Source: JACCYQ01 sp036675565 | GTDB lineage: Bacteria; Bacteroidota; Bacteroidia; Chitinophagales; Chitinophagaceae | Assembly: GCA_036675565.1 (NCBI GenBank) | Contig: JAKFER010000244.1 | Span: 62,001 to 126,000 of the forward strand | Direction of reading: 5' to 3' | Length of the DNA: 64,000 nucleotides | Part shown: in pieces, positions 34,151-42,352 of the stretch | Position numbering within the stretch: position 1 is the stretch's first letter | How the letters are laid out: each line of letters starts with the position of its first letter | Made by a program: the position numbers and the translations under genes | The notes under the pieces: generated by a model | What the model was told of the DNA's origin: nothing | The model's database searches: none | What the model saw: only the letters and a program-made list of their open reading frames with translations

Positions 34151-35650
34151 ATGGCTAATACAGGTAAGATCAAACAGATCATTGGTGCCGTGGTTGACGT
34201 ACAATTCGAAGGCCAATTACCAGAAATTTACAATGCATTGGAATTAAAGCGTCAAAACGGGGAGATCCTTGTTTTGGAAACCCAGCGTCACATGGGTGAA
34301 GACAGCGTTCGCTGTATTGCAATGGACGGAACGGAAGGTCTGATGCGTGGAATGGAAGTAGTTGATACCGGCGCTGCCATCAAAATGCCCGTTGGTGATG
34401 CTATCCGTGGTCGTTTATTTAATGTAACCGGGGATCCTATTGACGGACTTCCAGCTGTTTCTAAAGAAAATGGCCGTCCGATTCACTCACAACCCCCGGC
34501 ATTTGAAAACCTGAGTACTTCTTCTGAAATTTTATTTACCGGTATTAAAGTTATCGACCTGATTGAGCCTTATTCCAAAGGTGGTAAGATCGGTTTGTTT
34601 GGCGGTGCCGGTGTGGGTAAAACAGTTTTGATCCAGGAGTTAATTAATAATATTGCGAAAGCTTATTCCGGTGTATCTGTTTTTGCCGGTGTAGGTGAGC
34701 GTACCCGTGAAGGAAATGACCTGATGCGTGAAATGATCGAAGCAGGGATCATGAATTATGGTGAAGAATTTAAACACAGCATGGAACAGGGTGGCTGGGA
34801 TCTGAGCAAGGTTGATATGAAAGGCTTGCAGGATTCAAAAGCAACTTTCGTTTTCGGTCAAATGAATGAACCTCCCGGTGCTCGTGCAAGGGTGGCCCTT
34901 TCTGGTTTGACCATTGCTGAATATTATCGTGATGGAGAAGGACAAGGAAAAGGACGTGATATCTTATTTTTCGTAGATAATATCTTCCGTTTTACACAAG
35001 CGGGTTCAGAGGTATCAGCGCTGTTAGGTCGTATGCCTTCAGCGGTGGGTTACCAGCCAACGCTTGCTACAGAGATGGGATTGATGCAGGAAAGAATCAC
35101 ATCAACAAAAAATGGTTCCATTACTTCCGTACAAGCGGTGTATGTACCGGCGGATGACTTGACTGACCCTGCTCCTGCAACAACATTTGCTCACCTGGAT
35201 GCAACAACGGTATTAAGTCGTAAAATCGCTGACTTAGGTATTTATCCTGCTGTGGATCCATTGGATTCTACTTCAAGGATCCTGACACCAAAGATTGTGG
35301 GTGATGTGCATTATGATTGTGCCAACAAAGTGAAATTAATTTTACAACGCTATAAAGAACTACAGGATATCATCGCCATCCTTGGTTTGGATGAATTGAG
35401 TGATGAAGATAAACTGGTTGTAAGCCGTGCACGTAAAGTTCAACGTTTCCTTTCGCAGCCTTTCCATGTTGCAGAAGCGTTTACAGGGTTAAAAGGAGTG
35501 TTGGTTCCTATTGAAGAAACGATCCGCGGTTTTAACATGATTATGGATGGCGAAGTGGATGAATATCCTGAAGCTGCATTCAACCTGGTAGGTTCTATAG
35601 ACGATGCGATTGAAAAGGGTAAACAAATGCAGGCGAAGGCGCAAGGTTAA
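34151..35650 (+). CDS. atpD: ATP synthase F1 beta subunit
   Basis: A 499-residue catalytic subunit of F1Fo ATP synthase. Walker A GGAGVGKT at 151-158, the GERTREGNDL motif near 190, and ALSGLTIAEYYRDGEGQGKGRDILFFVDN near 250-280 with catalytic-site residues. Length and sequence are typical. Only the epsilon subunit gene follows; the remaining ATP synthase genes are elsewhere, a split known in Bacteroidota. Confidence 0.98.
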   Translation: MANTGKIKQIIGAVVDVQFEGQLPEIYNALELKRQNGEILVLETQRHMGEDSVRCIAMDGTEGLMRGMEVVDTGAAIKMPVGDAIRGRLFNVTGDPIDGLPAVSKENGRPIHSQPPAFENLSTSSEILFTGIKVIDLIEPYSKGGKIGLFGGAGVGKTVLIQELINNIAKAYSGVSVFAGVGERTREGNDLMREMIEAGIMNYGEEFKHSMEQGGWDLSKVDMKGLQDSKATFVFGQMNEPPGARARVALSGLTIAEYYRDGEGQGKGRDILFFVDNIFRFTQAGSEVSALLGRMPSAVGYQPTLATEMGLMQERITSTKNGSITSVQAVYVPADDLTDPAPATTFAHLDATTVLSRKIADLGIYPAVDPLDSTSRILTPKIVGDVHYDCANKVKLILQRYKELQDIIAILGLDELSDEDKLVVSRARKVQRFLSQPFHVAEAFTGLKGVLVPIEETIRGFNMIMDGEVDEYPEAAFNLVGSIDDAIEKGKQMQAKAQG

Positions 35651-35664
35651 TTGTACAATTAGTG

Positions 35665-35737
35665 AATTTGAAATTTGAAAATGGCTTTATTTAAGTAGAT
35701 CATTATCAAATTTCCAAATTCTCAAATTTCCAAATTG
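35665..35737. repeat. AT-rich tandem and inverted repeats between atpD and atpC
   Basis: Two tandem 16-base copies, TCAAATTTCCAAATTC (35706-35721) and the same ending in G (35722-35737), are partly complementary to AATTTGAAATTTG at 35665-35677. The mRNA between the two cistrons could therefore fold into an imperfect hairpin. Confidence 0.5.
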
Positions 35738-35742
35738 AAAAA

Positions 35743-36000
35743 ATGAATCTCATTATATTAACACCAGAAAAAAAATTGTACAGCGGCGAAGTTTATGGTG
35801 TGCAATTGCCAGGCATCAGCGGTTCATTTGAAGTGCTGGACAGGCATGCGCCATTAGTTAGTGCTTTACAAACGGGTCGCTTAAAAGTATTGAAGGACAA
35901 ACAAAATCACCTTGCTCATTATGATATCCAAAGTGGATTTGTTGAAGTGCTGAATAATAATGTAACCGTGTTGGTTGAAGGTGCGGTTGAAGTGGAGTAA
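35743..36000 (+). CDS. atpC: ATP synthase F1 epsilon subunit
   Basis: An 85-residue protein matching the N-terminal beta-sandwich of the epsilon subunit: MNLIILTPEKKLYSGEVYGVQLPG and FEVLDRHAPLVSALQTGRLKV are family hallmarks. It lacks the C-terminal helical hairpin of the ~135-residue enterobacterial form, so the inhibitory helix that blocks ATP hydrolysis is missing, as in other short Bacteroidota versions. It follows atpD after 92 bases and is followed by a terminator. Confidence 0.93.
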   Translation: MNLIILTPEKKLYSGEVYGVQLPGISGSFEVLDRHAPLVSALQTGRLKVLKDKQNHLAHYDIQSGFVEVLNNNVTVLVEGAVEVE

Positions 36001-36017
36001 TAATCAAGAAAAAGTTT

Positions 36018-36050
36018 AAAAAAAGATCCTGGCATAAGCCGGGATTTTTT
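36018..36050. terminator. Bidirectional terminator between atpC and the ThuA gene
   Basis: ATCCTGGC (36026-36033) and GCCGGGAT (36038-36045) form an 8-bp stem with one G-T pair and a 4-base loop. T-tracts flank both sides (plus 36046-36050; minus from the A-run 36018-36024), so it can serve both convergent genes. Confidence 0.8.
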
Positions 36051-36076
36051 ATGTGATAATCATAATCAAACAGCTA

Positions 36077-36793
36077 TTAGTAATTACCAATCGCATATTT
36101 AATTCCACCTAATACATGTTGTAAGAATAAAGTTTCTGACCAGGATGCTTCGGTATGGCCTAATGCTGTATAAAATGAACGTCCTCCATCAAATTCATGG
36201 TACCATGCCATTGGGTGATTGTTATTCATTGTTCCGCCGGAATAAGAAGATTCATCAATAGTCATAATAACTTTTACATCCGGATTCAGGTTTTTAAAAT
36301 TATACCATTCGTCTGTCCTGTTCCATTTTGCAGGTAAATGTTGCGTTGATGCATGTGCGTTATCAATGATGTTGAGTGTAGCCGCTTGAATTTCGGGGTG
36401 ATTCTGAAAATAGGCGCCTGCCAGTTCGCCATACCATTCCCAATCATATTCTGTATCAGTTGCTGCGTGTATTCCTACAAATGCGCCACCCGATTGTATG
36501 TATTTTTTAAATGCCCATTCCTGTTTTTCATTCAGTACGTTCCCCGTGGTATGTAAGAATACTACTGCGTCATATTTCTTCAAAGAAGATTCATTAAACA
36601 AGTCAGCGTTTTCCGTAGTGTCCACCAGGAAATGATTATCCAATCCCAATTTTAATATGGCAAGTTTTGCAGCAGGTATTGAAGTGTGGCGAAATTTTTC
36701 AGTTTTAGAAAAAACTAAAATCCTTTGATCCTGTTTTTGCTCACAAGAAAAAACCGAAATAATGAATGGAAGTAATACCAGTATGCTATGCAT
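36077..36793 (-). CDS. ThuA-domain lipoprotein
   Basis: A 238-residue protein with a lipoprotein signal (lipobox SVFSC near residue 17) and a ThuA domain, a class I glutamine amidotransferase-like fold often attached to sugar-utilisation loci. Typical motifs are FSKTEKFRHTSIPAA near 29-43, FVGIHAATDTEYDWEWYGELAGAYF near 115-140, HPMAWYHEFDGGRSFYTALGH near 193-213 and the final FLQHVLGGIKYAIG. No sugar genes lie nearby and its ligand is unknown. ATG at 36793 is preferred to the TTG one codon upstream. Confidence 0.9.
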   Translation of the reverse strand: MHSILVLLPFIISVFSCEQKQDQRILVFSKTEKFRHTSIPAAKLAILKLGLDNHFLVDTTENADLFNESSLKKYDAVVFLHTTGNVLNEKQEWAFKKYIQSGGAFVGIHAATDTEYDWEWYGELAGAYFQNHPEIQAATLNIIDNAHASTQHLPAKWNRTDEWYNFKNLNPDVKVIMTIDESSYSGGTMNNNHPMAWYHEFDGGRSFYTALGHTEASWSETLFLQHVLGGIKYAIGNY

Positions 36794-36853
36794 CAATTTT
36801 TATTTTAGTTTCATAAGGACCTTAATCTTATCCTCAACCTCAACTTGTTTTTA

Positions 36854-37405
36854 TTAATTCAACTGCGGATCAATCGGGTAGTTGATCATCATTTCAAATT
36901 CTCCTCCCAGGTGTCTCAGGCTGTCTTTCCAAACCTCATCCGATTTTGAATGGAAAACTAATTTACGGGTAGCCTCTGCCGTTAGCCAGGTCTTTTCTTT
37001 TATTTCATCATCCAGTTGTCCATCACTCCAGCCTGAATAACCAATAAAAAAACGAATTTTATCAGGATCAATTTTATCTTCCAAAATCAGTTCAACCACT
37101 TTGTCAAATTCACCTCCCCAATAAATATCTTTCATTACTTCAACACCGCAAGGTATTTCGTCGGGATATTGGTGCAGGAAATGGATCGTATCTTTTTGCA
37201 CCGGTCCTCCATAGAAAACCGGTAAAGCATGCCCGGTTAATTCCGGGATCAATTCATCAATGGTGTTTATATAGGGCCTGTTTAAAACAAATCCAAAGCT
37301 ACCTTCTTCCTGGTGCTCGCATAAAAAAACAACGGTGCGTAAAAAGTTGGGATCTTTTAAAAATGGGTCTGAAATCAATAATATGCCTGGTGCCGGATCA
37401 ATCAT
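36854..37405 (-). CDS. YqgE/AlgH family protein
   Basis: A 183-residue cytoplasmic protein of the YqgE/AlgH (DUF179) family. Signatures: GILLISDPFLKDPNFLRTVVFLCEHQEEGSFGFVLNRP at the N-terminus, VFYGGPVQKDTIHFLH near 63-78 and FFIGYSGWSDGQLDDEI near 118-134. The biochemical role is not established. It starts 49 bases upstream of the ThuA-gene region on the same strand. Confidence 0.92.
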   Translation of the reverse strand: MIDPAPGILLISDPFLKDPNFLRTVVFLCEHQEEGSFGFVLNRPYINTIDELIPELTGHALPVFYGGPVQKDTIHFLHQYPDEIPCGVEVMKDIYWGGEFDKVVELILEDKIDPDKIRFFIGYSGWSDGQLDDEIKEKTWLTAEATRKLVFHSKSDEVWKDSLRHLGGEFEMMINYPIDPQLN

Positions 37406-37532
37406 AATATTCGGTTTTAATGAATAAGGGTTATTCTTATTTTATGACAAATAAAACCCTGAAACTGCGGCTTTGATTACATAGTAAATATAAACAGATG
37501 TTAAAATAAAACAAGTAATCCGTATTATAATC

Positions 37533-37561
37533 TTTGCCAACAAGATGGCATCTTACCTTTG
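37533..37561 (+). promoter_or_regulatory. Promoter for the histidine kinase gene
   Basis: TTTG at 37533-37536, 17 bases, then TACCTTTG at 37554-37561 fits the Bacteroidota -33/-7 consensus well. The -7 element overlaps a possible TTG start at 37559, so translation must begin further downstream. Confidence 0.6.
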
Positions 37562-37615
37562 CGTGGATTTTGTTGTTATTTAAAACATATTATCTTCAAG
37601 GCCAAATTTTTTTGC

Positions 37616-38950
37616 GTGAAGCGTATTTTTCCTGTCATTATTGTTCTGATCACTTTATCATTAATTGGTATTATCATTATCCAGTTAAGCTGGCTAAAGA
37701 ACATGGTATTATTAAGAGAAGAACAGGTAAAACAAAGAGTGGTAGATGCCACCTTACTCGTTGGTTCTGATTTGGCACAGCATAAAGGAAGTTATTCAAC
37801 ACCTACACCACGCATCTTTCCTTCAGATAATTTTTCCCTTGAACTTATTCGTCCGGTTACAGTAGGTCAACGTTTTACAACCCAGGAAATAAATGAAAAG
37901 ATCAAGGCTGCCTTTGTTGCTTCTAAAATGGAAGACACTCCATTTGAATTTGCATTGGCTACCATCAGTTCCAGGGGTATGATGAATTATATTGAAAGAC
38001 AATCATCCAATTTTGCCAGGATGTTTGCTGACAGCATTAATAATTACCAGTACATATACCCGCTCATTTCTCCCAGTGGATCTGCTGCCGAAAACCTTAC
38101 ACCCGATGAAATACTAATCGTTATTGTTCCCGATTTGCAGGAAATCGTTTACAAGTCATTAAGATTACCCATTACATCTGCCATCATATTTACCATCATC
38201 ATCGTTGCGGCATTCTATCTTACAGTGGCAACCATGTTGCGTCAAAAAAAGATGAGTGAAATAAAGAATGATTTCATCAATAACATGACGCATGAATTTA
38301 AAACGCCGCTGGCAACTATTTCTTTGGCAGTTGATGCATTGCGGAATGATAAGGTTCGATTTGATGGAGAGAAGATGACCTACTTCAGTAATATCATCAA
38401 AGAAGAAAACCAGCGTATGAACCGCCAGGTTGAAACAATTTTGCGTGCCGCATTGATGGATAGAAAAGAAGTGAGGTTAAATTTAAAACCTGTACATGCA
38501 CACGAAGTACTTGCAGATGTACTCGATAATTTTACATTACAGTTACAGGATAAGAATGGAAGATTAGAAGTAAAAATGGATGCAGGGAGCGACCTGATTG
38601 AAGCTGATGAAGTGCATTTTCCAAACCTGTTAAACAACCTGGTTGATAATTCTATAAAATATTCCAAAGAGAATGTACCACCCGTTATAAAGGTTTGTAC
38701 AAAATCTGACAACAAGAATTTGATAATCCGTTTAGAGGATAATGGTATTGGGATGAACCGTGAAACCGTAAAAAGAATTTTTGAAAAGTTTTATCGTGCA
38801 CATACCGGTAACCTGCATAATGTAAAAGGTTTTGGACTTGGATTGAGTTATGTCAAAACAATGGTCGAAGGTCACCATGGTGAAATAAAAGTGGAAAGCG
38901 TATTGGGCAAAGGCAGTTGTTTTACTTTGACATTGCCATTAAAGAAATAA
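37616..38950 (+). CDS. Membrane sensor histidine kinase, orphan
   Basis: A 444-residue sensor kinase. Membrane helix 1 at about 5-25, periplasmic sensor region about 28-180 without a recognised domain, membrane helix 2 about 186-208, then the kinase. The H-box is NNMTHEFKTPLATI with phosphorylated His226, followed by N-box NNLVDNSIKYS, G1 LEDNGIGMN, F-box RIFEKFYR and G2 GFGLGLSYV. No response-regulator gene is adjacent, so its partner is encoded elsewhere. I place the start at GTG 37616 (MKRIFPVIIVL): the longer frame begins at a TTG inside the promoter -7 element. Confidence 0.9.
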   Translation: MKRIFPVIIVLITLSLIGIIIIQLSWLKNMVLLREEQVKQRVVDATLLVGSDLAQHKGSYSTPTPRIFPSDNFSLELIRPVTVGQRFTTQEINEKIKAAFVASKMEDTPFEFALATISSRGMMNYIERQSSNFARMFADSINNYQYIYPLISPSGSAAENLTPDEILIVIVPDLQEIVYKSLRLPITSAIIFTIIIVAAFYLTVATMLRQKKMSEIKNDFINNMTHEFKTPLATISLAVDALRNDKVRFDGEKMTYFSNIIKEENQRMNRQVETILRAALMDRKEVRLNLKPVHAHEVLADVLDNFTLQLQDKNGRLEVKMDAGSDLIEADEVHFPNLLNNLVDNSIKYSKENVPPVIKVCTKSDNKNLIIRLEDNGIGMNRETVKRIFEKFYRAHTGNLHNVKGFGLGLSYVKTMVEGHHGEIKVESVLGKGSCFTLTLPLKK

Positions 38951-38958
38951 ATATTTAA

Positions 38959-40188
38959 TTATCGGTTTATCCAAATAAGGCTTCCATCGCCATAGCTTAA
39001 AAAGCGGAATTTATTTTCCAGTGCATATTCATAGATTTTTTTCCAATCATCACTTGTAATTGCTGCCACAATCAATAATAAAGTGGATTGGGGCTGATGA
39101 AAGTTGGTGATCAGGGCATCAGCCATTTTGACCTCGTAGCCAGGGGTAATGATTAACCGCGTTTTTGAAAACAAGGTTTCAAGTTCATGATCTTCCATCC
39201 ATTGTAACAAAGAAGAAAGAGAATCTTTAACAGTAATGGATAACCGATTTAATTCTGTCGCTTCCCATTGATCTAAAATCAATTTTTCTGGTGTAATATT
39301 TTTATTCTCCCAGACTTTTACGCCCAGCCAGTACAAACTTTCTAATGTTCGCAAACTTGTGGTGCCCACAGTAATCACCTTTTTACCCCCTGTACCTGCT
39401 AATTGCCTGATCAATTTTGCACTGACCTGGAAATACTCTGCATGCATTTCATGATCTCCAATTGTTTCAGTTTTTACCGGCATAAATGTACCCGCACCAA
39501 CATGCAGTGTAACAAAATCATGACTGATGTTTTTGTTTTTAAAACTATTCATCACGGATTCTGTAAAATGTAAACCAGCTGTAGGCGCTGCAACCGATCC
39601 CAGGTAGCGGGCATATATAGTTTGGTATCTATCTTCATCACCAGGTTCTGCTTCCCTTTTAATATATGGAGGTAAAGGAATGGCCCCTGCAGTATGTAAA
39701 ACAGATGCAAATGAAAGTGTTGGCGGTGACCAGCTTAGTTCAATAATGAAATGATCCTGTTTTTTTTCGACATATCTCGCTTCTAATATAATCTCCTGTT
39801 GCCTGCCGGTAATTTTTTTCTGTAATACTTGACCATGTTTCCATTTAGACGCACCACCGATTAAGCATTTCCATAAAACTTTTTCCTGTTTTTCCATGGC
39901 AGTAGTTATATCTGCCTGGCCTTCAGGTTCCAGGCAAAATATTTCAATAATGCCACCTGTAGGTTTTTGAAAAAGAATCCGGGCTTCCAAAACCTTGGTG
40001 TTATTAAAAACTAACAAAGTTTCTTCCGGTATGTGATCAGAAAGATTGCGGTATACATCTTCCGTTATCTCGCCATTTTTATAAATTAATAATCGGGAAG
40101 CATCTCTTTGTTCCAGCGGAAACCAGGCAATTTGTTCTTCGGGAAGGGTATAGGTAAAATCCCTGATTTGAATGTTTTTTGGATCCAT
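38959..40188 (-). CDS. queA: tRNA preQ1(34) S-adenosylmethionine ribosyltransferase-isomerase
   Basis: A 409-residue enzyme of queuosine synthesis: it transfers and rearranges the ribose of SAM onto preQ1 at tRNA position 34, giving epoxyqueuosine. Family blocks: FTYTLPEEQIAWFPLEQRDASRLLIY near 11-36, GSVAAPTAGLHFTESV near 195-210, LHVGAGTFMPVKTE, VGTTSLRTLESL, and ALITNFHQPQSTLLLIVAA near the end. It converges with the histidine kinase gene with only eight bases between stops. It is divergent from mraZ across the longest gap of the window. Confidence 0.95.
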   Translation of the reverse strand: MDPKNIQIRDFTYTLPEEQIAWFPLEQRDASRLLIYKNGEITEDVYRNLSDHIPEETLLVFNNTKVLEARILFQKPTGGIIEIFCLEPEGQADITTAMEKQEKVLWKCLIGGASKWKHGQVLQKKITGRQQEIILEARYVEKKQDHFIIELSWSPPTLSFASVLHTAGAIPLPPYIKREAEPGDEDRYQTIYARYLGSVAAPTAGLHFTESVMNSFKNKNISHDFVTLHVGAGTFMPVKTETIGDHEMHAEYFQVSAKLIRQLAGTGGKKVITVGTTSLRTLESLYWLGVKVWENKNITPEKLILDQWEATELNRLSITVKDSLSSLLQWMEDHELETLFSKTRLIITPGYEVKMADALITNFHQPQSTLLLIVAAITSDDWKKIYEYALENKFRFLSYGDGSLIWINR

Positions 40189-40285
40189 ATTGTACAGCTA
40201 ACTGCTGTTTTTAAATTTAGCGCAACAAATAAATTATAAAAAGCATATAAGCTTTATTCAGGCCGAATATGAGTTTCTGCACCAG

Positions 40286-40385
40286 TTATCCACAGTCTAT
40301 TCACGCCAATTTTCAACTTAGAGCTTCAGATTCCTTTGAAACCCATGCTGGGCTTCTGTAATGGGCAAATAATTCTTGTGGAAAA
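40286..40385. promoter_or_regulatory. Two DnaA-box sequences in the queA-mraZ gap
   Basis: TTATCCACA at 40286-40294 (plus) is a perfect DnaA box. TGTGGAAAA at 40377-40385 is the complement of TTTTCCACA, which fits TTWTNCACA. They are 82 bases apart in the AT-rich 282-base gap before mraZ. Matching by consensus only; binding is not shown. Confidence 0.5.
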
Positions 40386-40413
40386 ATTAAAAAACCAAAA
40401 ATTTGTCATGAAA

Positions 40414-40438
40414 GTGGGAAAAAGTGTTATTTTGTGTG
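40414..40438 (+). promoter_or_regulatory. Candidate MraZ-binding direct repeats upstream of mraZ
   Basis: GTGGG (40414), GTGTT (40424) and GTGTG (40434) recur with an exact 10-base period and A/T-rich spacers, 33 bases before the mraZ ATG. MraZ proteins bind TGGGN repeats with 5-base spacers ahead of their own gene, so the spacing fits; only the first copy is a perfect TGGG. Confidence 0.45.
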
Positions 40439-40470
40439 AATTAATAATATTTTTTTACAAATCTCTGATA

Positions 40471-40935
40471 ATGACCGGATTTCTTGGTGAATATGAAGCC
40501 ACTTTGGATGCCAAGGGCCGCTTTCTTCTCCCGGCAGGCTTTAAAAAGCAGTTGCCGGAATTGGAAGTAGCGAAGTTCGTTATTAACAGGGGTTTTGAAA
40601 AATGTTTAGCGCTTTACCCGGTAAAAAACTGGGAACCGCTTTTTGAACGCATCAGTGCCTTGAATGATTTTGATCCGAAAGTTCGGGAGTTTCGCCGTTA
40701 TTTTTTAAACGGGGCAACGATCATTGAACCGGATAGTGCAGGACGCATATTAATTCCTGGTAACCTGAAAGATCATGCAGGGCTTGAGAAAGATATTGTG
40801 CTGGTGGCAGCCGTAAATAAGTTAGAAATCTGGGATAGTAATAAGTACAAACAGCTCTTTGATTCATTTTCACCCGAAGCATTCAGTGGCCTGGCCAATG
40901 AAGTAATGGCAGGTGGCATTAAGTTGGATGGTTGA
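40471..40935 (+). CDS. mraZ: Transcriptional regulator MraZ
   Basis: A 154-residue DNA-binding protein with two swapped AbrB-like repeats. Each has the signature: YEATLDAKGRFLLPAGFKKQL near 8-28 and ATIIEPDSAGRILIPGNLKDHAG near 82-104. MraZ represses its own division/cell-wall operon by binding direct repeats upstream. The ATG at 40471 (MTGFLGEYEATLDAKGR) fits the family; a longer frame from 40336 runs through the putative MraZ repeats and is rejected. It is the first gene of the cluster and is 18 bases from rsmH. Confidence 0.95.
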   Translation: MTGFLGEYEATLDAKGRFLLPAGFKKQLPELEVAKFVINRGFEKCLALYPVKNWEPLFERISALNDFDPKVREFRRYFLNGATIIEPDSAGRILIPGNLKDHAGLEKDIVLVAAVNKLEIWDSNKYKQLFDSFSPEAFSGLANEVMAGGIKLDG

Positions 40936-40953
40936 TAAGCAGAGGATTTTCCT

Positions 40954-41934
40954 ATGGTAAAGCAAAAGAAAATAAGTGCAAAAGATCCTGTAGAATCTGA
41001 TCAGGCACAAATACCATCTTCATCAACCTACCATACACCTGTATTACTGCAGGAAGCTATCGACGCCCTGGCTATAAAACCCGGGGGTATTTATGTTGAC
41101 TGCACATTTGGAGGTGGCGGTCATTCTAAGTTCATTTTGGAAAAGTTGGGACACCAGGGTAAACTGGTTGCTTTTGACCAGGATGCAGCCGCAAAGGAAA
41201 ATGTGCCTGCCGATGCGCGGATTTTATTCATTCCACAAAATTTCAGGCACCTGCAACGCTTTTTAAAGCTGCACAACATTCCTGAAGTGGATGGAATTCT
41301 TGCAGATCTTGGCGTAAGCAGTCACCAGTTCAATGAAGCGGAAAGGGGATTTTCAACGCGGTATGATGCGGATCTCGATATGCGGATGGACCAACGGCAA
41401 CCCTTAACTGCTTATAATGTGGTTAACACTTATAGTGAACAGCAGTTGCATAAAATTTTTGAACAGTATGGTGAAGTGACCAATGCAAAGACCCTGGCCA
41501 GAACAATTGTTCAGCAACGTGATCATGTTTCTTTCAAAACCATTGAAGGTTTCAAGAATGCACTCAGGGAAATTGTAAAAGGAAATCCGAATAAATATTT
41601 CGCACAGGTTTTCCAGGCTTTACGGATTGAAGTGAATGATGAAATGGGTGCTTTGAAAGATATGTTGCAACAAACTCCGGCAATATTAAAACCGGGAGGC
41701 AGGATGGCCATCATTACTTTTCATTCAGGTGAAGACCGGGTGGTGAAAACATTTTTTAAAAATGAATCTTTTGATGAGCCGGACGAAAATCCATTTAGCC
41801 GGGAAACGAAAGAACGGAAGTTGAAAGTGATAACGAAGAAGCCATTGGTTCCTTCACAAGAAGAAACAAAAAGAAATCCAAGATCACGCAGTGCAAAATT
41901 GCGTGTGGCAGAAAAAATAAATACGAACCCTTAG
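40954..41934 (+). CDS. rsmH: 16S rRNA (cytosine-1402-N4)-methyltransferase
   Basis: A 326-residue SAM-dependent methyltransferase (RsmH/MraW) that modifies the ribosomal P site. The SAM loop is GGIYVDCTFGGGGHSKFIL near 44-62, with conserved DGILADLGVSSHQFNEAERGFS and FHSGEDRVVKTFF. An N-terminal 25 residues (Lys/Ser-rich, KKISAKDPVESDQ) precede the conserved TYHTPVLLQEAIDAL block and look lineage-specific. It lies between mraZ and ftsL, the standard place. Confidence 0.96.
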   Translation: MVKQKKISAKDPVESDQAQIPSSSTYHTPVLLQEAIDALAIKPGGIYVDCTFGGGGHSKFILEKLGHQGKLVAFDQDAAAKENVPADARILFIPQNFRHLQRFLKLHNIPEVDGILADLGVSSHQFNEAERGFSTRYDADLDMRMDQRQPLTAYNVVNTYSEQQLHKIFEQYGEVTNAKTLARTIVQQRDHVSFKTIEGFKNALREIVKGNPNKYFAQVFQALRIEVNDEMGALKDMLQQTPAILKPGGRMAIITFHSGEDRVVKTFFKNESFDEPDENPFSRETKERKLKVITKKPLVPSQEETKRNPRSRSAKLRVAEKINTNP

Positions 41935-42003
41935 AATATTAAACATATAACCAATACCTGCTGAAGAATATTTTGAACATGTATTAAACAGTCAAAATTA
42001 ATT

Positions 42004-42333
42004 ATGCCTGAAACTGAAAACCCAAAAGAACGGGACTCGCGATTAAACTGGAAATCCTGGTTGAATTATCAATCGATTGTCAGGCAGGTGCCGTTCTTTT
42101 TGTTTCTGGCTTTCCTTGCCGTTTTGTATATCTATAACGGTCATCATGCAGACAAAACGATTCGGAATATAAATCATGAAGCAAAACAAGTGAAGGAACT
42201 ACAGTACGAATATAAAACAGTTAAGAGCGAAGTGATGTTCCGAAGCAAACAAAGTGAACTGGTTAATGCAGTTGAACCCATGGGATTAAAAGAGCTCACC
42301 GTATCACCTGTTATTTTAAAAGATTCTTTATAA
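42004..42333 (+). CDS. ftsL: FtsL-like cell-division protein
   Basis: A 109-residue bitopic membrane protein: cytoplasmic tail about 1-30, membrane helix about 31-45 (PFFLFLAFLAVLYIY), then a periplasmic coiled coil (ADKTIRNINHEAKQVKELQYEYKTVKSEVMFRSKQSELVNAV). This is the FtsL layout, and the gene sits between rsmH and ftsI where ftsL belongs. Sequence conservation in this family is low, so the call rests on topology, size and position. FtsL links FtsQ and FtsB with the FtsW-FtsI synthase. Confidence 0.85.
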   Translation: MPETENPKERDSRLNWKSWLNYQSIVRQVPFFLFLAFLAVLYIYNGHHADKTIRNINHEAKQVKELQYEYKTVKSEVMFRSKQSELVNAVEPMGLKELTVSPVILKDSL

Positions 42334-42352
42334 AAATTAGCTGTTTAGAAAG

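Noticed and set aside
40189..40470. Chromosome replication origin
   Set aside because: Only two consensus DnaA boxes and no cluster, no dnaA or dnaN gene and no clear unwinding region; regulation of mraZ is the simpler idea.
40336..40470. Extended mraZ reading frame
   Set aside because: The extra 45 codons cover the DnaA-box and MraZ-repeat region and do not match the MraZ family, which begins near MTGFLGEYE.
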